From Chinchilla lanigera (taxonomy: Eukaryota > Chordata > Mammalia > Rodentia > Chinchillidae), in the NCBI RefSeq assembly GCF_000276665.1, contig NW_004955404.1, forward strand, positions 32,248,647 to 32,312,646: DNA of 64,000 nucleotides, in the 5' to 3' direction. Made by a program: the position numbers and the translations under genes. The notes under the pieces are model-generated. The model was given only the letters and a program-made list of their open reading frames with translations. It searched no databases and had not been told where the DNA came from. Below, piece after piece: positions 12,121-23,740 of the stretch; the stretch's first letter is position 1; every line of letters begins with the position of its first letter.

Positions 12121-12205
12121 TTTCTCTCTATATATGTAATATATATCATATTATATATTATATATAACATATCATGTATATTATATATATGATATATATC
12201 TCTGA
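12121..12205. repeat. AT-rich palindromic low-complexity tract
   Basis: Nearly pure alternating A/T. The arms atatatatcata (12139-12150) and tatgatatatat (12188-12199) are exact reverse complements, so a cruciform or hairpin is possible. Confidence 0.8.
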
Positions 12206-12965
12206 TTTGGTACCCTGTATTTAAGGTAAAGACAATATATTTCCAATATGTGCATTAGTAGTCAAAGATTTTTATTTTTACAGAGTTTAATCACCATATT
12301 CTAAAATTCACATAGAAAAATAAATGAGAGAAAGCAATAAATTACAATTTAAGAAAAAATAAAATAAAAGGCCCTTTCTAGGAAAAATTGAGATAGCTAC
12401 AATAATTTATACTCTGATATTGGTGCAATGTCAGAATAGAGCAAAATATGGAGGATGTCAGATTACAGCAAAATATGGAGGACAGAAGCAGATTAATACA
12501 CAAAAGAAACTTTCTTCAGTGACAATGGTGGTGTTATAACTCAGTGCAGAACATATGGGTTATTCGCTGAAAGATATTTGGGCTATTAGCTACCCATATG
12601 GAAGATAATAATATTACATCAGTATAGTGAAGACAAAAATAAATGCCAGGTACATTAAATATGTAACAGGAATGTTTGACATAAAAATTAGTAGAATAAT
12701 TCAGTGATATGGAGCATGGAAATATTTCCTAAGTAAGCCCTCCCCCAAAAAAACCCAATGAAAATATGAATACTGATAAATTATACGCCATTGGAAAATA
12801 ATATCATGCTAAAAAGATACCATATTACTCTCTTTAAAAAGCCACTACCTAGGAAAATATTTTTTTCTTTTTTTCTTTTTTATTCTAAAGAGAATAGTAG
12901 AAAAAAGAACAATAGCAAAATACAAAACAAAGCAAGAGCATTATAAATGATATGAGGTTTCAAAC
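12206..12965. other. AT-rich non-coding stretch
   Basis: No gene or clear repeat. The short near-repeat gcaaaatatggagga occurs twice at about 12441 and 12468. Confidence 0.5.
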
Positions 12966-12970
12966 CAAAT

Positions 12971-13204
12971 GATAGGAATTAACAGTGGCTGTTATATAAC
13001 ATATTTTTCTATTCAACAAAGTTGCTCAGATTACCAGATGTAAGAATGGAAGATTGATCAAATCATTAAAGAGAATAAGAAAATGATAATTAAAAAAAAT
13101 TAGAGACAATAGAGAGTTTCACTAGACAAGATGATAGGAATTCACCAATAGTTGTTATATTTCATATTGTGTTCATATCAGTTGCTTAGATTACCAGATA
13201 TAAG
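12971..13204. repeat. Two diverged direct copies of about 73 bases
   Basis: Copy one at 12971-13044 and copy two at 13133-13204 both begin gataggaatt and end with a gttgct-agattaccagat-taag pattern, with similar spacing inside. The period is about 162 bases. The block immediately precedes the L1 fragment, so it may belong to L1 or predate it. Confidence 0.7.
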
Positions 13205-13209
13205 CATGC

Positions 13210-14450
13210 ATCACTGGTCAAAATTTTGGAAATATTAGCCAGAGAAATTAGACAAGAGAGACAAATGAGGGGAATAAAGACAGGAAAGGAAGAAGTGAAA
13301 TTATCACTATTCACAGATGACATGATACCCTACATAGAAGACTCCAAACCTCTACCAAGATTTAATTAGAATAAATAGATTTAATAAGCAAAATCAGTAA
13401 TGTACAAAGTCAAAGTCAACAAAGTCAACACTCAAAAATCAATAGCATTCCTGCACACAAACAACAAAGAGAAAAATTAATGACACCACATCTTTCATAA
13501 CAGCATCTAAAAAAAATGAAATACTTAGGGCTCAATCTAACAAAACAAGTAAAAGATCTATACAGTGAAAATTATAGTACTCTGAAAAAAGAGATCAAAG
13601 AGAATTTCAGAAAATGGAAAGATATTCCTTGCTCATGGATAGAAACAACTAACATTGTGAAAATGACCATAATCCCAAAACTGTTATACAGATTCAATGC
13701 AATCCCAATTAAAATACCATTAGTATACCTCAGAGATCTAGAGAAAACATTCCTAACATTCATGTGGAATCAGAAGAGGCCTAGAATAGCAAAAGCAATG
13801 CTGGGCAACAAAAACAAGGCAGGAGGTATCACAATCCCTGACTTGAAATTATACTACAAAGCTACTGTGATAAAATCAGCATTGTACTGGCAAAAAAAAT
13901 AGACCTGAAGATCAGTGGAACAGATTAGAAGATGCAGACATAGCTACAAACACACTCAGCCATCCTATCTTTGACAAAATGGGTCAAACATGTTCACTGG
14001 AAGAAAGATAGCCTCTTTAATAAATGGTGCTGGAAAAACTGGCTTTCCACATGCTGAAGATGAAAACTAGACCCATGTCTATCACCATGCACTAAACTAA
14101 ACTAAAAATGGAGCAAAGAAAAGATATTTTCAACAGCTGTAATTGACATGATATTAGTTTTCAGGGCATAGAAAATTCCTAAAATCCAATTAAAAAGAGA
14201 TAAATCAGTTGATGAGCTACGACCACTGAGGATGAACAGAAAAATGTCTGAGGAAGAAACCTAAGTAGCCAATGTAAATGTGAAAAGATACTCTATTTCT
14301 ACTAATCAGAGAATTTAAATTAAGATAATAATTTATTCTTATTTCAGACTTGTCCAACTGAGAAAAATGAACAGACCTGTTAGTACTAAATATTGGCAAG
14401 AATGAAATGAAATTCTAATGAGTGGATAAGTACACTGAAAAACAACTGTA
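13210..14450 (+). mobile_element. L1 fragment: ORF2 C-terminal half and 3' region
   Basis: L1 ORF2 (endonuclease-reverse transcriptase) sequence enters near the catalytic palm, where cacagatgacatgatac corresponds to the FADDMI motif with its first residues changed. An open stretch of 128 codons (13516-13902) holds typical ORF2 words such as [30 protein letters not shown] and [20 protein letters not shown]. It then runs through WNRIED-like and FDKMG-like sequence to about 14100, where an internal deletion seems to join a degraded distal part. There is no promoter or ORF1, so this is a 5'-truncated dead copy. Confidence 0.9.
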
Positions 14451-14454
14451 TGGG

Positions 14455-15040
14455 TTAGGGTCCAGCAGTAAACATATCACACCAAAGAAGTAATTGAAGG
14501 AAGTTTAATGAATGAACTATTTATAAAGCTGAGAAAAAGAATAATGACAAATCGACAAAGGACATGGAAGCGATATAGGAAGACATTGCTACCTTAGATC
14601 CAGCTGTCTTTACAGCATATAGCCACCTGCCCACGGTGACATTTATTAAGGAATTCAGAAGCTGATCATATCCCATCAGGCATGGAGCCCACTTCTCAAA
14701 TTCTTCAGTTTCAACATCTCACAAGTTTCATGTGTTACTTAGCCCAGAGGGGAGGGATTTTTGATCCACTTTCATGGAGAAAACAGCCTTTACAAAATTC
14801 TGCCCTTTTACATGACAACACTCCCATGCCCTTTCCTTGCACGGATCTGTCACTGTGTCTTTGACACCATCTTGCCAGTGAAATATCAGGTCTTGACATT
14901 TGGGCCCATGACTGAAACTGATACCCTGTCTCCAAGGCTGCACGGTATGGGATTACATGTTTCTTTCTCAGGCTTTGACTTCCATCCTTGCTTGAGGCTT
15001 CTGAATATTTCCTGTATTCCTCTCAAGATTGCTGGATAAA
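14455..15040. repeat. Possible LTR or other repeat, unclassified
   Basis: The block starts gggtccagcagtaaacatat and contains aggaagtttaatgaatgaac, a pattern seen in antisense LTRs, but I cannot name the family. Overlapping frames of 60-92 codons on both strands at 14.7-15.0 kb are mutually incompatible shadows without recognisable domains. Confidence 0.35.
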
Positions 15041-15159
15041 CAGTATGAACAAGATGTGGCGTATGTATGTGTTAGAGTTAGGACAGTTCGCTTTTTCCTG
15101 TAATGTCACAGTACCAGACCCACGTGTCTGCAGTACTTCTGTCCCTCAAGGTCCTGGCT

Positions 15160-15483
15160 AATGACAGGAGCTACGACTTAGACCTAAAATGTTCCCTAAA
15201 AATCTCATGTTTGGAGGTAGGCTCTGGCGGAAAAGTCAGGTCACTGCAGGTGTGACTTGGAAGGACATATGCTTGTTCCCAGCTCTTCCCTTCTCTCTCA
15301 GCTTCCTAGCCACCATGCACTGAGCAGCATTCTTTGTCATTTGGTTCTGCCATGCCCTTTCTGCCTTTGATCCAGCTTACTACAGACTGAATCCACTGAA
15401 ATTGTAAGCCAAAATAAACCTGTCCTCCTTCAAATTGTGAATGTCGGGTATTTTGTTCCAGTGTTAAGAAAGTGATGATACAA
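15160..15483 (+). mobile_element. ERVL-MaLR-like LTR
   Basis: The 3' part has the LTR signature: actgaatccactgaaattgt, aagccaaaataaacctgtcc (AATAAA poly(A) signal), then gtcgggtattttgttccagt. An upstream region with gcttcctagccaccatgc fits rodent MaLR LTRs. No internal viral sequence is attached. Confidence 0.75.
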
Positions 15484-15860
15484 TAGGATTATTAAAAGTG
15501 TCTTTACATCTTTATTTTCCAACCTTAAAACAGAAATAAATCACAGAGGACACCAACAAAACTTCACTCTTTTGACATCCTTTGACCCATCCCCACCTTC
15601 TCTACTGGAAAGCAATAGCCCAGAACATCGAAAGCCAAGTAGCTTTGAATTTGTCCTAATGTAACCCCAAAGCAAGAAATCCAGGGTGCTCCTAGGATGG
15701 TCTGTAAAATTGTCAGCTGTGGTTTGAATATTCATAGGATTAAGGATGTTTGGCTGAATTTCAAAAAGTATTTCAGATTTAAAATATGTTATTGTAAGAA
15801 AATACAGGTTAGCTAACTTCAGACATTGATTTATTTTTATCAAATATACTCCGTTCATCC
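15484..15860. other. Non-coding stretch with a 105-codon minus frame
   Basis: The minus frame at 15541-15858 has no recognised domain. I regard it as chance. Confidence 0.45.
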
Positions 15861-16360
15861 TAAGCTCCCTGTTTCCACTTATTTCTATTAGGAACCCAAA
15901 GCAGCATAAACTGGCTTTGCTTCAAATGTCTTTGTCAGTGGGGAAACAATCATCAGGATATGTAAAGGGTACAAACATTTGCAGAAGCACCAAAGGGGAC
16001 TTTAGTAGCAATTCTAAATTTTCAGTAGATTTCCCCTCAATGATTATAAATAACTTTGAAAAGCCAACTGAATTGTATCACAGCAGTTCAGGAGGAATGT
16101 TTGCTTATTTCTCAGCTGAGATATTTCTGTAAACAATAGGTCCCTGTGAGGAAGCCAGATTCCCAGTGTGGCTGATAATAGTTTGCTGTATTTGCCAAAT
16201 TGGAGAGTTTGGCAATGTTCTATTTCTCTCTCAGACAGGAACTATGTCTTCCTTTCAGGGGAATGAAATTATTTCAGAGCTATATGTAAAATCAACAAGA
16301 AGATGCTCGTGGTGGACCACAGGGTTTATGACACTTTTGGTCCAGCGTCTTTAATCCACC
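15861..16360. promoter_or_regulatory. Repeat-free block with an NFI-like inverted repeat
   Basis: Unique sequence without SINE or LTR traces. An inverted repeat ttgccaaa (16192-16199) and tttggcaa (16208-16215) contains two NFI half-sites facing each other. A forkhead-like tgtaaacaatagg lies near 16131. Enhancer function is inferred only. Confidence 0.3.
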
Positions 16361-17380
16361 TTCCTGTCCTTTATTTAATACCTACTGAACTGAAAGACTA
16401 CAATTAAAGTATGTCTGATACAAAAGAATCACTGATGAAAATGGGAGTGTATTAGGACTCTACTTTGAACATTTTGTCTATGCATAACATTGTTGATTTT
16501 CTTGGCTTTGGTGGAATGTTACTAATTTTACATTTCCTCTTGAAGATTTAGAGATGTATTCAATTGGAAAACATATAGGACAGTATTTACTAAGATTTAC
16601 TAAGTAATGCTTTTAAGAGCAAGACTCTAGTTTAGGCACTTTCAGAAGCAGTGCGTTATTTAATCTGAACATATTCCTTTTGTAGGAGTGCAGAGGAGAC
16701 ATCAATTCAAGCTGTTACTTTTTATGGCCAATTCCATTATCTCTCCTCCTATAATTTGTCTGCACTTCTTTTCTGCCTCCCATCCCTTAGCACTAAAGTC
16801 CTCATTCATACCTGGGTAGGAACACACACATCAAGTGGCTTTGACACTCAGGTGCAATTACCAGTGATGCATTTGCCTCGATGTAAATGTCAGGATGTAG
16901 CAGCAGAAAGGTTACCTCCTCGCACTGCAGGGATAATCACTCTGCAAAGTGCCAAACCTCTATTCACGCTACTTCCTTTCCAGATCCAGTGGAAGGTGGC
17001 TAGCATCAGTCACAAAAACTGGTCCCTAAATCTGCGTCTCCTGGGACAGTCACACTAATTGGCAATCCCAGAGTTTGTTTTCTCTGAAGGCTCAGGGAAA
17101 GAAAACAAAAAAGAAAGAAAGAAACAGTAGGTGGGGTTTGACTTCTTGGGATCCATTGTTTCAAGGGTGAACTTTCACATCGTCCTGTCCGGTGAAGATC
17201 TCCCTTAGGTCTTTAGAGTGGTCAGCCCCCTAAGTGACAGGCTTGAAGTTCAGGAAATGTACCATCTGGATTTATTACGAATGTGAAATCTATACCTCTT
17301 TCTGCTTCTAAATATCCCATCTCTCTGTCCCAGTCTTTAATTATCCCACTAAGAAGAAAAACAGGTGACGCCAGAGCCAC
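16361..17380. other. Non-coding stretch, one 100-codon frame
   Basis: A plus frame at 16756-17058 is open for 100 codons. The protein is not recognisable and nothing marks it as an exon. A MIR-like smear may exist near 16610-16700, too weak to call. Confidence 0.4.
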
Positions 17381-17389
17381 TTTGGGGGC

Positions 17390-17860
17390 TCCAAGAAAGT
17401 GGGAGACAGCGACACAAAGGAGACCGAGGGGACGACGAGGAGGAACATTTTCGCTCCCCTAGTTGTTGCTATTTTGCTCAGTTCGCCAGTTTGGAGGAGG
17501 GGTGGGGACACACATGCTGGCTTTTTCCCCAACGCAGCTGAGACCTTTATGAAATCACTGCAGAGGCAGGGGCGGCGAGGCACTATTTTTATCTCCAAAT
17601 TGATTCAGCTGCAGTCGCTGCTGTGCCTCTGACTTCACTGCTTCCCGGCCCTCCCCCTCGCCTGTCCCCACTCCCAGCTCCAGCCCGATTTGGAGACTTA
17701 TCTTCAGCTTCCTGCGCATTCGCTTCCCCATCTCCTGCACGCCTTTTCCCTCCCGCCCGGCTGGGCTGGGCGCGCGGGCTCCTGGCCGGATACTGATAGT
17801 GACAGGAGCTGATAGTGCCGGGGGCTCTGACATCCCACAGAGGCGCGGCCAGCCAGCAGC
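17390..17860. promoter_or_regulatory. Weak CpG-enriched block, candidate promoter or first exon
   Basis: By eye count about 26 CpG dinucleotides fall within roughly 520 bases around this block, far above the rest of the window, and GC content rises sharply. Features include ggcgcgcgggc near 17769, polypyrimidine runs suited to SP/KLF sites, and a direct repeat ctgatagtg at about 17793 and 17809. Overlapping minus-strand frames of 76-130 codons here follow from high GC and are not convincing proteins. It may be a low-CpG promoter, alternative first exon or enhancer. No start site or splice pair could be fixed. Confidence 0.35.
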
Positions 17861-18740
17861 CAACCTTTCTGGGCACAGCCAGCATCTGATTGTTCACCCT
17901 CCAGTTTCCCTTGCCCTTGGGAAGAGGGTTCCACAAAGAGAACTCATTAATTGAAATGCTGCACAGCTGAATATTTGCCAAATGTGTCCCATCTGACTTA
18001 GGTCTACACTTTCAGATGTTGTTGCTAGGAAGAAAGGACATGTACACGCTTGGGCTTTTCATCTTCCTAGGTCAGTGCGGCTTCCTACTGAAGCTGCCGG
18101 AGAGGGTGGCTTGCCTCTGAGGTCTGGGAGAGATTTCCTTGTTGGGGGAGGCGAAGGAACACAGCAACATCCCACCCACCTTTGCTTTGTAAGTGAAGCT
18201 CAGAGTTGCCTCTTTCCTGCCTCTCTATGAAGGCTGACTGTTTCCAAAGCCAGGTAGTCTTCTATCCATCTCCACTCTCCGTGCCTGGCAAATAGGGGAT
18301 GGCCCTCACAAACGTGTGTCACAGTGAGATCACTGAGTACTGGTGTATTTAAAGCACACACACTCGTGAGTACACATGCAAACACACACACACACAGAAA
18401 CACTGAAGAACGTGTTTGTAGGCTGAGGATTGGATCATCTCAGCGATTCCCTGGCTTGTTGTCCAACGCTGACTTGACATGGATCCCATGCTGACACGGG
18501 CTGTCAAGCATTGAGCCTGTGTAGAGGTGCTGGTTGCTGGGCTCAGAGAGGGAGGGAGAGAATCTCCTCTGGGCAGGCAGATATGTCTCAGAGAACTTGT
18601 TTGTGTACAGTAGTCAATGTTCTGGGGATATTGCTCTAGCTCAGATCCTGCCTTGTGTGGCCCTGTGTCACCCTAGACTTACTGTGATAGTAGTAAAAGC
18701 CAGCCTTAGTAGGTGATTAACTCAGGAAGGCAGTGCCCCC
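17861..18740. other. Unique non-coding stretch with short (CA)n
   Basis: The sequence just after the CpG-rich block (agaactcattaattgaaatg near 17940) looks unique and could be part of the same regulatory island. A short CA-rich tract is at about 18355-18396. No gene seen. Confidence 0.4.
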
Positions 18741-19010
18741 TCGAATGGGCTTAACAACCTGCTGTAAAGGCTAGAAGGGATAAGTTATCTCTTCTGTGCC
18801 TTCCTCCACTGAAAGGACGCAGCATTTGTCCCCTCCAGGGGTTATGGCAAGGAGGCTCCCTGAAGGCAGATAGCAGCCCTCTATAGACCCTAAACTTTCC
18901 AGTGCTGTGTTCTTGGACTTCTCAGCCTCTAGAAGAGTGAGAAGCAAATTTCTGTTGTTTATAAATTATCCTTTCTTTGGTACTTTATTATAGCAACACA
19001 AGTGGACTAA
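18741..19010 (+). mobile_element. MLT1-type ERVL-MaLR LTR, 5'-degraded
   Basis: The distal half is clear: ggacttctcagcctctagaa, gagaagcaaatttctgttgt, ttataaattatcc and tattatagcaacacaagtgg actaa. The proximal part (cgaatgggcttaacaacctg) is more diverged. Solo LTR with no viral genes. Confidence 0.8.
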
Positions 19011-22000
19011 AATATTACCAGGAGGAGCCTATCCCCTAATAGAGAAGATATAAGCAAATGAAACCTGCAACTTACAAAACAAAAGCCTAAATAGAGCTGG
19101 AGGATAAAGAGGAAGATGTCTAAGGGCATAAATGGTGACCTTGAGGATGAGTGGACTGATGTCCTGGATAATTACAAAAGCCTGCTTTGAGGATGTAAAG
19201 TGATAAGGAAGAATAATAACCACACGTGGTTAGTGGGTACCATATTGGGTAGTGCACACTGTTTATCATCGCAGAATGGTCTCCTGGGCATTCTCTCCCA
19301 TAAAGAAAGGCACTGAGTTAGAGAAACTTGGGCTAAGTAAGAAGGATGCTCAGGAACTTGGAGTGACTGGAGCAGAGGATGAATAACAGCAGACCACTGG
19401 AAATAAAAGGAGCAGAGGATGCAGACTACCAGATATGAGCCTCAGACATTAAATATGTTCTGCAGGTCATAGGACCTCCTTGAAGGCCAGTGAGGGGGGG
19501 GCACATATTCAGAGGTACGTTTCTGAGAGATAAACACAAGCACTTATGGAAGAGAGTTTTGAGTGCTTTTTGGTTTTCAGCATCTTCTCATACCTATTAC
19601 CTTGTGTAATTCCCTAAACAAATTCATACTGGCAGAGCAGGTGGGGGCAGATTTTCACAGGTCCAAATAACTTGGCCAGCATCAATAGGGAGATGAAACA
19701 ACCCTGAAAAGGAGCACAAAGAAGCAACAAAAATTCTCCTACCTATGAAAATCAGCTTCTATCCATGAGCGCATTTCCTCCTGGGCAAATTGTCCTTCTT
19801 ATATCAGGAGCTGCTGATGTATTACATTTCCTTCTAGGAGCCGGATTACAGCATTAAATCTTCACAATCTTAAGGAGGCAGAAGGCCCTGTGATGAAATG
19901 GCTTCAGTTTGACCTAGGGAAGACAAAAATCATAACAAATTAGAACTGTTTTAAAAATTTAAAAAGCTAGGGAGGATTTATCGTCCCTATTGGGGCTGCC
20001 TGGAGCTGTGTGAGTAGCCTCCCCTGCAGCTGATTCTGCCCAGCAGACTAAATCACCCCAGCTGGAAGAGAAAGCAGCCACCTACTCAATGCAGGGAGAA
20101 AGCTGGAATGGAGAGGGGCCCTAACTGCTGACAGAACACGCTGTGCCCCACCCCGCCCCCAGGACACTGCGGCAAATCCAGCATTCTGTGAGGATTTGGG
20201 GAGAAAAACTTCTTGGGGAGCCTAAGAGCAGACCTTAGGGGTGACTTTAAATTCACTGGAAAGCAGTGCAGGAATTTGGGCTTCGAACCAGTTTGTCTTC
20301 TATTCTCTGTGTCCTTAATGCCCTGGCTAAACAAGTTAATCACGCCTCTGACTCTATATTTTCTCAGGTATAAATCTATGAAATGTGAGGAACATTTTTC
20401 TTGAATGTTGAGATCAGGCCATATGTGATGCATAAAACACATAGTTGATACCCATTATACATGGTTAAGCTTCCCTAAAGATAGAATCCCCCAAAAAGAC
20501 CAACCCAAAAAACAAGTTCTAGCATGATTTTAGAAGAGATGCCCCTGGAAAATGACTCATATTGCACCTTCAAAAATCAGGCTAGAACTTGTTTCCCAGG
20601 TAGATCTTATTTTCAGGTAAATGGGGTGTGTGTTTTTGTTGTTTTTAGATGTACAGGAAAAAGTAAATGGGATACTCTGGTTCCAAGTCAGGGAAGTAAA
20701 GAACATTTATCAGACAGAAATTTACTCTCTATTCCCAGTCCTGAGGAATTATCCTCAGTCTCTTGCAAAAGACAGGAATTTATTCCAGCTCCCTTTTGAG
20801 ACAGTAAATTCAGACAGATTAGTGCCTGTTTCCCTATCAACTTAGTCATGGATTTAAAATGCAGAATGAGCTGGATCTCTAACAGAGGGTTTCTATGGAT
20901 TTAGTAAGGTGCAGGCCCCCACCCCAAAGGTGAATTTGATTCCTATCACTGATGTGAACACATTGCTTTAGGCCCAAATGCCTGCCCCTTCCTCAGTTTA
21001 ATCGTTCCCCAAAATGAAAACATTTTACTGGCAAGCTCATCCTTGATATGCTATTGCCTCCTCTGTAGAGTTTTGCCAAGAATTCTGGGTTTAAATAAGC
21101 TACAAGTATTTATAGGGCTATTTCCTCTTCCAAGAAACATGCAGCAATTACAACATGGGATGTCAAGAAGTCTTCTCTATGTTTTTTCTCTTGGCTTCTT
21201 CTGTTTGGGGAAAAGGATTTCTTCTAATACTCATCAAAACCACTGCCTTTTCCAATCTCTTAAGTAGCAAAGTAAATTAAAAAAGAACATTCACAACAAG
21301 CCAGATCAAGATCACTGTTTTAAAAGATGTTTTTAAAATAAAGACAGCAATTGAAGCAAGAGAAACAAATGTGTTCCAAAGCCTAAAGTAAATCCCTTAA
21401 GAGGTGGGGTAAGTAGACACTTTCTGCCCCCAAAGCATTTCTACTGACTTTTAAGTATCTTGCTGGCTTAATCCCTTGCTGGCCTACACTAGGTAAGAAA
21501 TGAGAAAGGGACAGTTTAAAACTACATTCATCCTCTTCAGGAAGCTGATGAGAGCTCTAAGTGCATTTTTTGCACCATCCTTCTCTTGTGGCCCCTGTTA
21601 CTCCAGGTCTGAGTCGCTGATCATTGCAGAGGCTTTTTAAATGTGGACTGAATGGTCATGCGAGCAACTGCCCACTGAGCTGGGTCCTGCCCCTATGAAG
21701 CAAATTGCTTCTTCAGTGTATCACATCGGGAAGGGATGGGAGCATTTATTCACTTCCCAATGCAATCTTCTACAGCACTGAAGGTAAGAAGAAAGAGAGA
21801 AGAGAGAAAGAAATGGGGATTTACTTAATCTTTCCATCAGCATCCTTTCACGGCCCCTGCTCTGCACTCTCTGGACCACCTCAATCCAAAAGGTACTGAG
21901 GAAGGGGAGCCACCTTGTCTCTGGCAAGAGATATCTTACTCCACTGAGTCAAAAGTTAGGGAGAGGCTATTCATCACAGCCTGGATCTTTCTGCATATCT

Positions 22001-22545
22001 CACATTTCCTGTAGAGAATGCCAGGTAGGAGGCATTCCACAGTTCTTCTGGACAGGGATCTTAATGCCCCCGATGGAAGGCAAGGTGTGGCTGAAAAGAG
22101 CACTGCTTAGTTTTTGACAAGGAGAATTGTTCAGTGACATCCATAGGAAGAACATGGAGACACATCAAAGGCAACAAAAAGTATTCTTTTCCAAAATAGC
22201 TGAACCTTTGGACCACAGCAATGTCTTCAAATATGAGTATTTCTAGAGGTCTAGTTTGAAAATATTTCTCTAAAAATAAATGAGTTGATTTTTGAGTAGT
22301 TAAATTTACCAAATGATGTGAAGCTTTCTTTTTGGCTTCTATGTATATTTCTCCACTAGGCATAAGAGAAAAAAATTCAAAACTGTGAGAATTGGTACCA
22401 GCTTCATTGGAGCCACGTCCTTTCTAAGCTTTAGAATACATCTGCCCAGCCAGTGTCTTAAATACTGGTGGCTTTTACACTGATAGGAATCAGCACAGAG
22501 AAAATAGAATGAACAGTCTGCGTCCACTGTCAAAACTGATAAATT
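19011..22545. other. Long unique non-coding stretch
   Basis: About 3.5 kb with very few recognisable repeats, which is unusual for this window. Faint MIR-like traces may exist near 19560-19680 and 19840-19920. Frames of 60-118 codons at 20.1-20.8, 21.0 and 22.1 kb overlap on both strands and show no known domain. The segment 19980-20120 is unique and GC-richer and could be regulatory. Confidence 0.4.
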
Positions 22546-22549
22546 CATT

Positions 22550-22800
22550 TTACACGTGTGTCGTGGCCTTCAAGTAGGCTCTGCACAAACAGTAATGTGT
22601 GCAGTATTTTTCTGTAGAGGGATATAAATTATGAGGCGTGTTTATTTCATAATTATTATTCTGCTTTTCATGATATAAATACATTTTCTAAGTACTGACC
22701 GTCAAAAACAATTTTTATTCGTATCAACAGTAACAGCAACAAGGGTCAATGCAACATTTTAAAAATAGAGGCTTCATTCTTTCACCTGTAGTACATAGTC
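22550..22800. promoter_or_regulatory. Candidate conserved noncoding element
   Basis: Unique sequence with dense developmental-type motifs: gtgtttatttcataattatt near 22638 (forkhead/CDX-like and ATTA words), aaaaacaatttttattcg near 22705 (SOX-like), and aacaagggtcaatgcaac near 22737 (nuclear receptor AAGGTCA-like half-site). No repeat or frame. Conservation is untested. Confidence 0.35.
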
Positions 22801-23364
22801 TCTAAATGTCTTTTCTGCCAGATATCTAGAGGAATAAATTAGGGTAAGTGGTACAATATATGTGAAATTGTCCACCACTGGCTGGTACACTTAGGTACTT
22901 GATTAATATGTTTTTGCTTCCTTCCAAGCAGGTTAGACATGGATCAGCCTTGTTAGTGAGATGGTACATTGGGCAAAACAGATATTTCCATAGAGAAAAG
23001 CTTTGAATAATGGGAAAGAATCTTCTAAATGGAAGTCCAGCCTTTGGGTATATCCTAACTGAGAAGAGCAAAATCTTATTCTTTTCTATCACGGGGAATA
23101 TAATATTCCGTAGTCAGGAAGCATTGCATAAAATGGTCATGCCTATCAAGGAATGCAGGAATATGTGCAAGAAGAATAAAGCACAGAAAAAGTAAGAGCT
23201 CTTATGAACTCCTTATCACTGAGGCCGAAAAATTGAACTTTAATACTGGCACTTTGCCTATTTCAAGACAGACTTTGCCCAATGTGTAATGATGTTAGTT
23301 TATGAGCATTAGTGCTAAAAACTGGCACAACTGCTGCAATCAGCACATTCAAGTGAAAGATTCC

Positions 23365-23435
23365 GGGCTGGAGGTGTGGCTCAGTGTCTGTCTAGCATAC
23401 AGGAGCCCCTGGTTTCTGTCCCCAGCACCAAATAA
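23365..23435 (+). mobile_element. ID SINE, old copy
   Basis: Reads gggctggaggtgtggctcag, tctagcatacaggagcccc and tctgtccccagcacc, an ID of the older cagcacc-ending type with part of the body lost and a degraded A-rich tail. Confidence 0.75.
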
Positions 23436-23594
23436 AGGAAGAAGAAAGTGAAGAAAGGAAGTAAAGAATGCAGGCCACAAGCAGTGACCCAGAAGCCACA
23501 TCAAAACAGAAACATGACCTTGCCTAACTCTGCCCATGTGAGAACAGAGGGCAGCTAATGTGAGCATCTATGAGACAATCTGATACCTCCTGTC

Positions 23595-23740
23595 ACCCCC
23601 ACAACCTCAGGAGGAAATATCCTTATCACCATTTTAAAGATGAAGAGCTTGAAATTCCTTAATTTACTAGAGGCTACCTCTAAAGTAGGTGAACAATAAA
23701 CAGGACTATGACCTGTTTAACTATAAAACCTGACTTCTGT
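23595..23740 (-). mobile_element. MIR SINE relic
   Basis: Antisense MIR core: ccttatcaccattttaaaga, tgaagagcttgaaattcctt and later ggactatgacctgtttaact. Substitution load fits an old mammal-wide SINE. Confidence 0.6.

Noticed and set aside
12971..13204. CRISPR-like spaced repeats
   Set aside because: Only two diverged copies in a vertebrate nuclear context. A CRISPR array is not credible.
17555..17981. Several minus frames (102 and 130 codons) in the CpG-rich block
   Set aside because: Overlapping frames in different phases in GC-rich DNA. No recognised protein, and a promoter is the better explanation for the composition.
20524..20845. Two overlapping plus frames with an apparent mini-intron (gtaaat ... 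tttttag)
   Set aside because: The putative intron would be about 35 bases, too short for a mammal, and neither frame is recognisable.
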